Shown piece by piece: positions 7,495-14,919 of a DNA stretch of 64,000 nt. Numbering within the stretch: the stretch's first letter is position 1; every line of letters begins with the position of its first letter. The notes beneath the pieces are model-generated. The model ran no database searches. It was not told the DNA's origin and worked only from the letters and a program-made list of their open reading frames with translations. Position numbers and translations under genes: made by a program. The stretch is from Curtobacterium sp. MCJR17_020 (GTDB lineage: Bacteria; Actinomycetota; Actinomycetes; Actinomycetales; Microbacteriaceae), in the NCBI RefSeq assembly GCF_003234365.2, contig NZ_CP126260.1, forward strand, positions 2,604,001 through 2,668,000, given 5' to 3'.

Positions 7495-8903
7495 GCTGCG
7501 GCTCCCGTCGTCGTGGGCGTGGACGGCGTGGTCGGCGACCAGCTCAGCTCGATGCGGGTGCCCTCGCCCGGGGCGGTGTGCACCTCGGCACGGCCGTCGA
7601 CGGCGGCGACGCGCTCGATGATCGACCGCCGCACCCCGAGTCGCTCGGACGGGATCGTCGCGACGTCGAAGCCGCGACCGTCGTCACCGACCTCGACGTG
7701 CACGCCGTCGTCGAGCTGCTCGACGCGGACCCACCGGGCGACGTCGGGCCCACCGGCGTGCTGGACGCTGTTGACGGCTGCCTGCAGTGCTGCTGACGCG
7801 AGGGCATCCGCGACCGACGCTGGCATCCGGACCGACCCGGCCGGCGCCGGGACGAGCCGAACGGGCGCCGCGAGGGCACCGATCGCCTCGCCGATGCGGG
7901 TGCGGAGGTCGGCGAGCGCGACGGGGGTGTCGTCGTCCGGACCGTCGGCCGCGGCGGCCTCGAGGTGGTCGATGGCGTTCCGTGCCATGCGCGCGGCGAG
8001 GGTCTTCGCCTCGAGCGTGTCGGCCCGCGCGGCGGAGAGCAGCGTCGTCAGCACACTGTCGTGCACGATCGCGTCGACCTGCACGCGCTCCACCTCGACC
8101 GCGTGCTCGCGGATGGCGAGCGAGTACCGGCGGACCGCGGTCGACTGCGCCGTGTCGACCGACGAAGCGGCCCGGCGCAGGACCACGGCGATGACGAGCA
8201 CCGCACCGCTGAGCAGCGCCGTGTACACGCCGTCGAGCAGCGCACGGACGAGCCCGGCGTCGCCACCGACCGGGGTGAGGCGGAGGACGACGTAGATCGC
8301 CGGTACGAGTGCGGTGTAGATCGTGGCCCGCCAGGTGGCGAAGCCCATGGCTGCCGCGGTCGAGCCGACGGTGCAGAACCACCACGGCCACGGCTGCTGC
8401 GTGGACGGGATCGAGTCCTGCACCGTGAGCGGCCACGTCGTCAACGCGACCAGGAAGAGCAGGGCGCACAGGATCTGCGCGAACTGCGCCACCCGCGGCA
8501 CGAACGCCGAGACCCCGACCAGGACGAACGACGCCCCGAGCGCGATCGCGACGACCGGGCCCCAGAACGGATCGAGGTACGGCAGCTGGGCGAGGACCGC
8601 CGGGGTGTCGACGACGCCGAGGCCGACCGCGGTCATCGCCAGCAGGATCGCGAAGGCACGCTCCACCGACGCCTGCGTGATCGACGCGCGGACGCTGCGC
8701 GACGGGTCGGCGCCGAACGGCGCGCCGTCACCGAAGCCGACCGGGTCGCCACCGGGAGCACGGCCCGAGCCTGCTGAGACGCGGCCGGCATGGCCAGACG
8801 CCGCACCAGCGCCGCCCGACCCGCGGCCGAACCACCGACCGGTTCCCCGACCGGTCCCCGGGCCGCTCCCCCGGCGCGACGCCGGCTCAGCCGCGCTCGC
8901 CAT
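7491..8903 (-). CDS. Membrane sensor histidine kinase (two-component, HisKA_3-like)
   Basis: A 470-residue kinase. Residues 1-75 are a disordered Gly/Arg/Ser-rich tail, about five membrane helices span 80-245, and the dimerisation helix has the phospho-acceptor pair His281-Asp282 (I-V-H-D-S-V-L). The ATPase domain shows Asn378 (A-A-V-N-S-V-Q-H-A), the G1 box D-D-G-R-G-F-D at 407-413 and R-L-G-V-R-R-S near 421-427. This is the NarL/DesK-type architecture that pairs with LuxR-type regulators, one of which is encoded 5 bases upstream (8909-9625). The stimulus is unknown. ATG 8903 is used; a later start nearer the first helix is possible because the N-terminal tail is not conserved. Confidence 0.85.
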   Translation of the reverse strand: MASAAEPASRRGSGPGTGRGTGRWFGRGSGGAGAASGHAGRVSAGSGRAPGGDPVGFGDGAPFGADPSRSVRASITQASVERAFAILLAMTAVGLGVVDTPAVLAQLPYLDPFWGPVVAIALGASFVLVGVSAFVPRVAQFAQILCALLFLVALTTWPLTVQDSIPSTQQPWPWWFCTVGSTAAAMGFATWRATIYTALVPAIYVVLRLTPVGGDAGLVRALLDGVYTALLSGAVLVIAVVLRRAASSVDTAQSTAVRRYSLAIREHAVEVERVQVDAIVHDSVLTTLLSAARADTLEAKTLAARMARNAIDHLEAAAADGPDDDTPVALADLRTRIGEAIGALAAPVRLVPAPAGSVRMPASVADALASAALQAAVNSVQHAGGPDVARWVRVEQLDDGVHVEVGDDGRGFDVATIPSERLGVRRSIIERVAAVDGRAEVHTAPGEGTRIELSWSPTTPSTPTTTGAAA

Positions 8904-8908
8904 CGTGT

Positions 8909-9625
8909 TCAGCGACCGTCGCCGTCGGGGTCGATGCCCGAGTCGAGCCCGGGGAGGATGCCGTCCTCGACCGCCCGTCGCAGGAGGTCGACCTTCGTCG
9001 GGGCCGGGCGACCGACCTCGACGTACTTCACGCGGATGCGGTCGAGGTACTCACGGGCAGTGGAGTACCCGATGCCGAGTTGCTGCGCCGCCAGCTTGAG
9101 CGGCAGGCCCGAGGCGTACAGGTGCAGGATCTCGCGCTCGCGTCGGCCGAGCTGGGCCTTCGCGAAGTCGCGGTCGGCGTCGATGGCGCTCGCCCACTCG
9201 AGGTTGTTCAGCACGTCACCACGCGCGACGGTGGCGACCGCTGCCATCACCGTCTTCGTGGCGGACGACTTCGGGATGACACCGGCAGCCCCTGCTGCGA
9301 GTGCCTCACGGACGTTGGCGACGCGGTCCGCGATGGAGTGCACGAGCACGGCGGAGCCGGTCCCCTGCACGCCCTTGACGTTCTCGGTGACGGTCGAGCC
9401 GTCACCGAGGGACAGGTCGAGGACGACGACGTCGACCTCGCGCCCGTCGAGGTTCTGGACGTACTCGGGCACGCTCGCGGCGGTGAGCACCACCTCGAAG
9501 CCCTCGTTCTGGCACGCCGCCTGGATCCCGAGTCGCACGGACTCGTGGTCGTCCACGATCGCGACCCGGACCGGCCTGGTGGCCGTGCCCGACGTCTCGG
9601 CTGCGGTTGTCGTTCCTGCTCCCAC
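8909..9625 (-). CDS. LuxR/NarL-family response regulator
   Basis: A 238-residue transcription factor. The receiver domain (about 18-135) has the acidic pair Asp25-Asp26, phospho-acceptor Asp70 (V-V-V-L-D-L-S-L-G-D) and Lys119. The LuxR helix-turn-helix (about 160-215) reads L-G-R-R-E-R-E-I-L-H-L-Y-A-S-G-L then Q-Q-L-G-I-G-Y-S-T-A-R-E-Y. The GTG start at 9623-9625 is preceded by GAGAGG at a proper distance. It leads the operon with the kinase and the pseudokinase and probably controls an unlinked regulon, since no other gene nearby looks like a dedicated target. Confidence 0.9.
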   Translation of the reverse strand: MGAGTTTAAETSGTATRPVRVAIVDDHESVRLGIQAACQNEGFEVVLTAASVPEYVQNLDGREVDVVVLDLSLGDGSTVTENVKGVQGTGSAVLVHSIADRVANVREALAAGAAGVIPKSSATKTVMAAVATVARGDVLNNLEWASAIDADRDFAKAQLGRREREILHLYASGLPLKLAAQQLGIGYSTAREYLDRIRVKYVEVGRPAPTKVDLLRRAVEDGILPGLDSGIDPDGDGR

Positions 9626-9707
9626 TGTGGCCTCTCGTTCCGATGTGCGTCCCCGGCCCCTGAAACCGGATCGCCATCAGCGCCCAGGATACCCAGGCTG
9701 GACTCAG

Positions 9708-9724
9708 GTCCGGGGAAACCGGAC
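9708..9724 (-). terminator. Short hairpin behind the RNA methyltransferase gene
   Basis: GTCCGG (9708-9713) pairs with CCGGAC (9719-9724) around GGAAA. It lies between the stop of the leftward methyltransferase gene (9757) and the response-regulator start. The stem is short, so this is only a weak terminator call. Confidence 0.3.
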
Positions 9725-9756
9725 GCGCCACGCGGACGAAACCGCCCGGTTGCCCG

Positions 9757-11016
9757 TCACCGCGCGGGCGTCAGGCGCGCCACGGCCTCCATGTGGTGCG
9801 TGTGCGGGAACAGGTCGAACGCCCGCAGCGCCTCGAGCTTGTACCCCAGGTCGGCGAACGTCGCGACGTCGCGGGCGAGCGCGACGGGGTCGCAGGCGAC
9901 GTAGACGACCTGCGACGGGTGCAGGGCCGCGATCTGCTCGACGACCTGACGACCGGCACCGGCGCGCGGCGGGTCGAGGACGATCGTGCCGGCGCGGAAC
10001 CGGTCCTTCTCGGCGCGCGAGGCGTTCGCCACCGTGGTCGCGAGCCAGCGGTCGACCCGGCCGGTCTCGGCGCGCGCACCGAGCCACTCGGCGAGGTTCT
10101 CCTGCGCGTGCTCGGTCGCGCGTGCGGCGCTCTCGACGCTCGTGAGGCGCGCCTTCGGGCCGACGAGGTCGCCGAGTGCGGCGGCGAGCAGGCCGACGCC
10201 GCCGTACAGGTCCAGGTGGGTGCCCTCGGGGTCGAGTCGGTCGCGGTCGACCAGGTCCTGCACGGCCTCGGTGAGCACCGACGCCGCGGCACGGTGCACC
10301 TGCCAGAAGCCGTTGTCGTCCACCTCGAAGGTGCGCTCCCCCACGACCTCGGTCACCACGGTGGGCTTCTGCTCGTCGATGACGAGGCGCGCCCCCTCGG
10401 AGCCGCTCGGTGCCAGCACGTCGATGACCGACGAGCCGGGCATCACGCCACGGCCGAGCGGCGCGCTCTCCTGCACGGCGTCGTTCGCGAGCGGCAGGCT
10501 GGTGACGGGGATGACGGAGTGCGAGCGCGCGGCGAACGGGCCGGCGGTGCCGTGCTCGTCGACGTGCAGCCGGACCCGGGTGCGCCAGCCGAGGCCGTTC
10601 GCGGCGTCGTCACCGGGCGCCGCCTCGACGACGACGTCTGATCCCAGGACCTCCGTCAGGTCGGTGTGCGCGAAGCGCGAGAACGAGTCGACGAGCACGT
10701 CGTGCTTCAGCGTGCGCTGGTGGGCGAGGGCGATGTGGCCGAACTCGGCACCGCCCGGGCGCGTCTCGGGGTCGCGGTCGAGCGCGGCCTCGGCCCAGAC
10801 GTGGTCGACGCGGTGCTCGCTCGGGGTGACGACGCTGACGGTGTCGGCGCGCCAGAACGACTTCTTCCGGTCCTCGGTCACCCGGGCGACGACGCGCTCC
10901 CCGGGGATCGCGTCCGAGACGAAGACCACCCGGCCTTCGTGCCGTGCCACCGAGATGCCGCCGTGGGCGATCCCGGTGACGTCGAGTTCGAGCAGCGTTC
11001 CGACGGATTCACCCAT
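9757..11016 (-). CDS. TRAM domain class I SAM-dependent RNA methyltransferase (RlmCD/TrmA family)
   Basis: Methylates uridine C5 in rRNA or tRNA. The 419-residue protein starts with a TRAM RNA-binding domain (about 1-60; L-E-L-D-V-T-G-I-A-H-G-G). It has the SAM-binding motif L-D-L-Y-G-G-V-G-L-L near residue 250, I-V-L-D-P-P-R-A-G-A-G near 345, and V-Y-V-A-C-D-P near 375, whose cysteine is the nucleophile. No iron-sulfur cysteine cluster is present, as in many Gram-positive members. The start is ATG 11016 because the TRAM fold begins immediately; the longer frame upstream is Arg-rich antisense of maf. The start codon lies only 14 bases from the divergent maf ATG. Confidence 0.88.
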   Translation of the reverse strand: MGESVGTLLELDVTGIAHGGISVARHEGRVVFVSDAIPGERVVARVTEDRKKSFWRADTVSVVTPSEHRVDHVWAEAALDRDPETRPGGAEFGHIALAHQRTLKHDVLVDSFSRFAHTDLTEVLGSDVVVEAAPGDDAANGLGWRTRVRLHVDEHGTAGPFAARSHSVIPVTSLPLANDAVQESAPLGRGVMPGSSVIDVLAPSGSEGARLVIDEQKPTVVTEVVGERTFEVDDNGFWQVHRAAASVLTEAVQDLVDRDRLDPEGTHLDLYGGVGLLAAALGDLVGPKARLTSVESAARATEHAQENLAEWLGARAETGRVDRWLATTVANASRAEKDRFRAGTIVLDPPRAGAGRQVVEQIAALHPSQVVYVACDPVALARDVATFADLGYKLEALRAFDLFPHTHHMEAVARLTPAR

Positions 11017-11030
11017 GGTTCGATGGTCCC

Positions 11031-11825
11031 ATGCGTCTGTACCTCGCGAGTACATCCCCCGCCCGCCGAGCACTCCTCGCCCAGTCCGGGATCGAGCCCG
11101 TGCTCGTGTCGCCCGGGGTCGACGAGGACGCCGCGGCGTCCGCTGCCGCCACCGCGCTCGGCCGTGACCTGACCGGCCCGGAGCTCGTGTCGCTGCTGGC
11201 CGTCGCCAAGGCATCGGCCGTCGCGGACGCCGACGTCGCCGGGTCGCCGGTCGACGGCTTCGTGTTCGGCGGCGACTCCGCCTTCGAGGTCGACGGGCGC
11301 CTGTACGGCAAGCCGCACGACCCGTCGGTGGCCCGGGAGCGCTGGCGGCAGATGCTCGCCGCCGGCGGCGGGACGCTGTGGAGTGGGCACTGCGTGATCG
11401 ATCGACGACGCGACGACCGGCGCCGCGACCTGGACCCGGCCACGGGACGGACGGGAGGCCCGGATGCGGCCCGCCCCGTGCCTCCCGTCCGCAGCCTGGT
11501 GACGTCTCCTGCCGGCGTGCCGGAGCTGGGGGACGTCGCGCCCGGTGGGTCGGCCCTGGCCGCCGGCGGCGACCGCGTGGTCGCCGTGGACAGCGCCGTG
11601 CTGACGTTCGCCGACGACCTGTCCGCCGAGGAGATCGACGCGTACGTGGCGACGGGCGAGCCGCTCGAGGTCGCGGGGGCGTTCACCATCGACGGGCTTG
11701 CGGCGGCGTACATCTCGCGCATCGACGGGGCGCCGTCGGCGGTGGTCGGGTTGTCCCTGCCGGTGCTGCGGTCGATGCTCCTCCGCGGCTTCGGCGTCCG
11801 CTGGCACGAGTTCTGGTCACTGTAG
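11031..11825 (+). CDS. Maf-like nucleotide pyrophosphatase with internal insertion
   Basis: Maf proteins hydrolyse dTTP/UTP and modified nucleotides to monophosphates. The signature L-A-S-T-S-P-A-R-R-A-L-L is at residues 4-15, F-G-G-D-S-A-F with the catalytic-side Asp near 80, L-Y-G-K-P near 92, and the C-terminal A-G-A-F-T-I-D-G and V-V-G-L-S-L-P are present. At 264 residues it is about 55-60 longer than usual. The extra piece lies between V-I-D (about 122) and D-R-V-V-A-V-D (about 183), is Arg/Pro/Gly-rich, and is encoded across a palindromic repeat (11449-11490). Catalytic motifs are intact, so it is probably functional. The gene is leaderless or nearly so. Confidence 0.88.
   Translation: MRLYLASTSPARRALLAQSGIEPVLVSPGVDEDAAASAAATALGRDLTGPELVSLLAVAKASAVADADVAGSPVDGFVFGGDSAFEVDGRLYGKPHDPSVARERWRQMLAAGGGTLWSGHCVIDRRRDDRRRDLDPATGRTGGPDAARPVPPVRSLVTSPAGVPELGDVAPGGSALAAGGDRVVAVDSAVLTFADDLSAEEIDAYVATGEPLEVAGAFTIDGLAAAYISRIDGAPSAVVGLSLPVLRSMLLRGFGVRWHEFWSL
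11449..11490. repeat. Palindromic repeat copy inside maf
   Basis: GGACGGGAGGC (11449-11459) and its exact complement (11480-11490) flank 20 bases. Arms and the adjoining CCGG match the intergenic palindromes at 40117, 46512 and 52746. Here the element is read in frame as part of the Maf insertion. Confidence 0.65.
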
Positions 11826-11868
11826 ACATCCGCACTTGTTCGGCCCGGTTCTTTGTGGGTGCCAGTCA

Positions 11869-11896
11869 ATTCGTGCTCCCGTTGCACGAATACGCT
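11869..11896 (+). promoter_or_regulatory. Operator-like dyad overlapping the carboxylase alpha promoter
   Basis: Perfect 8-bp dyad ATTCGTGC-N7-GCACGAAT (11869-11891) whose right arm runs into TACGCT (11891-11896). That box ends 8 bases before ATG 11905, where no Shine-Dalgarno is seen. The layout suits a repressor site on a leaderless promoter controlling lipid carboxylation; the regulator is unknown. Confidence 0.4.
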
Positions 11897-11904
11897 GATG
11901 TCTC

Positions 11905-13689
11905 ATGCCCCGTATCAGCAAGGTCCTCATCGCGAACCGCGGCGAGATCGCCGTCCGCATCATCCGCGCGGCCCGCGACGCAGGCAAGGCATCGGTCGCC
12001 GTCTACGCCGACCAGGACCGTGACGCCCTGCACGCCCGCCTCGCCGACGAGGCCTACGCGCTGAACGGCACCACGAGCGCCGACACCTACCTCGTCATCG
12101 ACAAGATCATCTCGGTCGCCCGACGGTCCGGCGCGGACGCCGTGCACCCGGGCTACGGGTTCCTTGCCGAGAACGCCGACTTCGCCCGTGCCGTCATCGA
12201 CGCCGGACTCACCTGGATCGGCCCGTCGCCCGACTCGATCGAGCGCCTCGGTGACAAGGTCTCCGCGCGCCACGTGGCCGAGAAGGTCGGCGCGCCGCTC
12301 GCCCCCGGCACCATCGAGCCCGTCAAGGACGCCTCCGAGGTCATCGCGTTCGCCGACGAGGTCGGCCTGCCCGTCGCCATCAAGGCGGCCTTCGGCGGCG
12401 GTGGCCGTGGCCTGAAGGTCGCACGGACGCGCGACGAGGTCGCCTCGCAGTTCGAGTCGGCGACGCGTGAAGCCATCGCGGCGTTCGGTCGGGGCGAGTG
12501 CTTCGTCGAGAAGTACCTCGACAAGCCGCGCCACGTCGAGACCCAGTGCCTGGCGGACGAGCACGGCAACGTCGTCGTCGTGTCGACGCGTGACTGCTCG
12601 CTGCAGCGCCGGCACCAGAAGCTCGTCGAGGAGGCGCCCGCGCCCTACCTGACGGACGCGCAGCAGGAGCGACTGTACGAGTCGTCGAAGGCGATCCTGC
12701 GCGAGGTCGGCTACGTCGGTGCCGGCACGTGCGAGTTCCTGATCGGCGCCGACGGCACGGTGTCGTTCCTCGAGGTCAACACCCGCCTGCAGGTCGAGCA
12801 CTGCGTGTCCGAAGAGGTCACCGGCATCGACCTGGTGCGCGAGCAGTTCCGCATCGCCGAGGGCGGCGTGCTCGACTACTCCGACCCGACGCCCCGCGGG
12901 CACTCGTTCGAGTTCCGCATCAACGGCGAGGACCCGGGCCGCAACTTCTTCCCCGCGCCCGGCCCCGTGCACGCGTTCAACGCGCCGTCCGGGCCCGGTG
13001 TCCGCGTCGACTCGGGAGTCGTGAGCGGCGACGTCGTGTCCGGTTCGTTCGACTCCATGCTCGCGAAGCTCATCGTCACCGGCGCCACCCGTGCCGAGGC
13101 GTTGGAGCGCTCGCGTCGAGCACTGGCCGAGTTCGAGGTCACCGGCCTGCCGACCGTGCTGCCCTTCCACCGTGCGGTCGTGTCGGACCCGGCGTTCGCG
13201 ACGGACGACTCCTCGCCGTTCTCCGTGTACACGCAGTGGATCGAGACCGACTTCGTCAACGAGATCCCGGCGTGGAGCGGCTCCCCCGAGGAACTGCCGG
13301 CACCGGCTTCGCGCGACTCCGTCGTCGTCGAGGTGCAGGGCAAGCGCATCGAGGTCACCATGCCGTCGATCGTCGGTGGCGGTGCCGCCGCCGGAGTCGC
13401 CGGTCGTCGTCCGGCCGGTCCCTCCGCTCCCCCGAAGCGCCGCTCGTCGGCGGTCAAGGGCGGCATCGCGAAGTCCGGCGGGTCCGTCGCGTCGCCGATG
13501 CAGGCGACCGTCGTGAAGCTCGCGGTCGCCGAGGGTGACACCGTGGTGAAGGGCGACCTGCTCGTCGTGCTCGAGGCCATGAAGATGGAGCAGCCCGTGC
13601 AGGCCCACAAGGACGGCGTCGTCACCGGGCTGAACGCCCCGGTCGGCCAGACGGTCTCCTCCGGTCACGTGCTGCTCGAGCTGGCGTAG
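11905..13689 (+). CDS. Acyl-CoA carboxylase alpha subunit (biotin carboxylase + biotin carrier)
   Basis: Carboxylates biotin with ATP and bicarbonate and carries it on its own C-terminal domain. The 594-residue fusion has the biotin carboxylase N-domain (K-V-L-I-A-N-R-G-E-I-A from residue 6) and the ATP-grasp glycine loop G-G-G-G-R-G-L-K-V near 165. The catalytic segment with E-V-N-T-R-L-Q-V-E-H follows near 290. A flexible Pro/Ala linker (about 490-520) precedes the carrier domain with E-A-M-K-M-E, where Lys560 is the biotinylation site. This matches actinobacterial AccA3/BccA. Its carboxyltransferase partner is probably the gene at 3948-5543. Confidence 0.94.
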   Translation: MPRISKVLIANRGEIAVRIIRAARDAGKASVAVYADQDRDALHARLADEAYALNGTTSADTYLVIDKIISVARRSGADAVHPGYGFLAENADFARAVIDAGLTWIGPSPDSIERLGDKVSARHVAEKVGAPLAPGTIEPVKDASEVIAFADEVGLPVAIKAAFGGGGRGLKVARTRDEVASQFESATREAIAAFGRGECFVEKYLDKPRHVETQCLADEHGNVVVVSTRDCSLQRRHQKLVEEAPAPYLTDAQQERLYESSKAILREVGYVGAGTCEFLIGADGTVSFLEVNTRLQVEHCVSEEVTGIDLVREQFRIAEGGVLDYSDPTPRGHSFEFRINGEDPGRNFFPAPGPVHAFNAPSGPGVRVDSGVVSGDVVSGSFDSMLAKLIVTGATRAEALERSRRALAEFEVTGLPTVLPFHRAVVSDPAFATDDSSPFSVYTQWIETDFVNEIPAWSGSPEELPAPASRDSVVVEVQGKRIEVTMPSIVGGGAAAGVAGRRPAGPSAPPKRRSSAVKGGIAKSGGSVASPMQATVVKLAVAEGDTVVKGDLLVVLEAMKMEQPVQAHKDGVVTGLNAPVGQTVSSGHVLLELA

Positions 13690-13725
13690 GCGCGCGCGGC
13701 GGTCGCACGCGGACCGTCAGCTCGG

Positions 13726-13776
13726 GTTGCGCCCCGCTGTGGTCATCGCACCCCGACTCTTCGGGGCGCGATGACC
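13726..13776 (+). repeat. 51-bp hairpin element, left copy (flanks DUF559 gene)
   Basis: It starts GTTGCGCCCCGCTG and contains a 16-bp stem (13741-13756 with 13761-13776, one mismatch, loop CTCT). Almost the same sequence lies in reverse orientation at 14816-14865, so the gene between them is bracketed by inverted repeats. The hairpin may also terminate the carboxylase gene and the convergent DUF559 gene. Confidence 0.75.
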
Positions 13777-13777
13777 G

Positions 13778-14731
13778 TCAGAGGGCGCGGATCGCAGCAT
13801 GACGCCAGGCAGTACTCCAGTTCGGGCCGAGCGGCACTCCGGCGTCGTGCAGGATCCGCGGGAGCTGCCCCGCGGGCATCGCGTCCGACCACATCACCCG
13901 TGCGAAGCCGTTGACCCCACGGCGGCGGCGGAGACGGTCCTCCCGCCGCTTCTCGTCGACCAGGGCGTCTGCCGCTGTACGCCCTCGCCGCGGGTCGTCG
14001 TACTTCACCCGCCCGTCGAACTCGACGATCACCCCGGCTTCCGCGAACCACAGGTCCACCCGGTCGCGGAGCAGGCCGTCGTGCCGGAACTCCTGCTGCA
14101 GTACCGGGTCGGGAGCGCCGAGCACGTGCGCCCCCCACCGTGTGATGCTCTCCCCCGGTGACTCGGCGAGCGGATCCGCGTACTCGACCAGTTCCCGCGC
14201 GCGTCGATGCCCGCGAGCACGACGACCTCCGAGCGCTTCGAGGATCGTCGCCCGCTCGACGCCGCGCCGCAGCACCGCGTCGAGCACGACGATGGCGCGC
14301 CACGGGTGTTCGCGAAGGGCGACGTCGACCGCGGTCTCGGTCAACGTCGTGACGGGCACACCGTCGACCTCGACCGAGGACGGTCGCCGGCCGGCGCTGC
14401 CGATGCGCTGGACGCTCCGCTTGACCTGGCCCCGGTCCCGGGACGGGTCGGTCACCGTGACACGCTCGCCGAACGCCCCGATCCACGGAAGTCCTAGCAT
14501 GGCGACCGCTGACCGGTGCGACACCACGACGGAGCCCGTCCCGCCGGCGAGCACACTCCGCACGAGCATGCGATGTCGTTCGCGTTCCGTCATCGACGCC
14601 CACTCGCCCGACCCGATGTACGTGCCACGGTGCACCCGGACGAGGTCGCCGGCATCCGCTGCGCGACGGATCGCCGACGCACGACCGGGGTCCTGCGCGA
14701 GGCCGACGGTCGAGATGGGTTCGTGTTCCAT
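13778..14731 (-). CDS. AbiEi antitoxin-type HTH / DUF559 endonuclease-like protein
   Basis: A 317-residue two-part protein. Residues 1-75 are like the AbiEi-type winged helix found at the start of many actinobacterial orphans (A-I-R-R-A-A-D-A-G-D-L-V-R-V-H-R-G-T-Y). The middle has A-V-A-M-L-G-L-P and T-T-L-T-E-T-A-V-D-V-A. The C-terminal third is a DUF559, Vsr/PD-(D/E)XK-like segment: D-L-W-F-A-E-A-G-V-I-V-E-F-D-G-R-V-K-Y, then D-E-K-R-R-E-D-R-L-R-R. No AbiEii toxin is nearby, so it is an orphan and not a full toxin-antitoxin pair. The function is unknown; a nuclease role is inferred from fold residues only. The gene sits alone between housekeeping genes inside an inverted repeat pair. Confidence 0.75.
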   Translation of the reverse strand: MEHEPISTVGLAQDPGRASAIRRAADAGDLVRVHRGTYIGSGEWASMTERERHRMLVRSVLAGGTGSVVVSHRSAVAMLGLPWIGAFGERVTVTDPSRDRGQVKRSVQRIGSAGRRPSSVEVDGVPVTTLTETAVDVALREHPWRAIVVLDAVLRRGVERATILEALGGRRARGHRRARELVEYADPLAESPGESITRWGAHVLGAPDPVLQQEFRHDGLLRDRVDLWFAEAGVIVEFDGRVKYDDPRRGRTAADALVDEKRREDRLRRRRGVNGFARVMWSDAMPAGQLPRILHDAGVPLGPNWSTAWRHAAIRAL

Positions 14732-14815
14732 GCTCCGATGATCGCGACGCACAGTCCGTCGCGAGCGGGGTCCGCGCGATCTGTGGACAGGCCACGGGGC
14801 AGCGCACCCCGTTGC

Positions 14816-14865
14816 GAGCATCGCGCCCCGAAGAGTCGGGGCGCGATGCCCGCAGCGGGGCGCAA
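14816..14865 (-). repeat. 50-bp hairpin element, right copy (inverted)
   Basis: On the minus strand it reads GTTGCGCCCCGCTG followed by the stem GCATCGCGCCCCGA / TCGGGGCGCGATGC (arms 14818-14831 and 14836-14849, perfect). It differs from the copy at 13726-13776 at only about three internal positions plus the last few bases. Confidence 0.75.
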
Positions 14866-14919
14866 CACGAACGAGCGGAGCGCTACCGGGGCACGACACG
14901 AACGATCCGGGCAGCGGCC

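Noticed and set aside
13778..14731. A complete AbiE toxin-antitoxin system
   Set aside because: Only the AbiEi-like wing is present and it is fused to a DUF559 domain; no AbiEii nucleotidyltransferase gene is adjacent.
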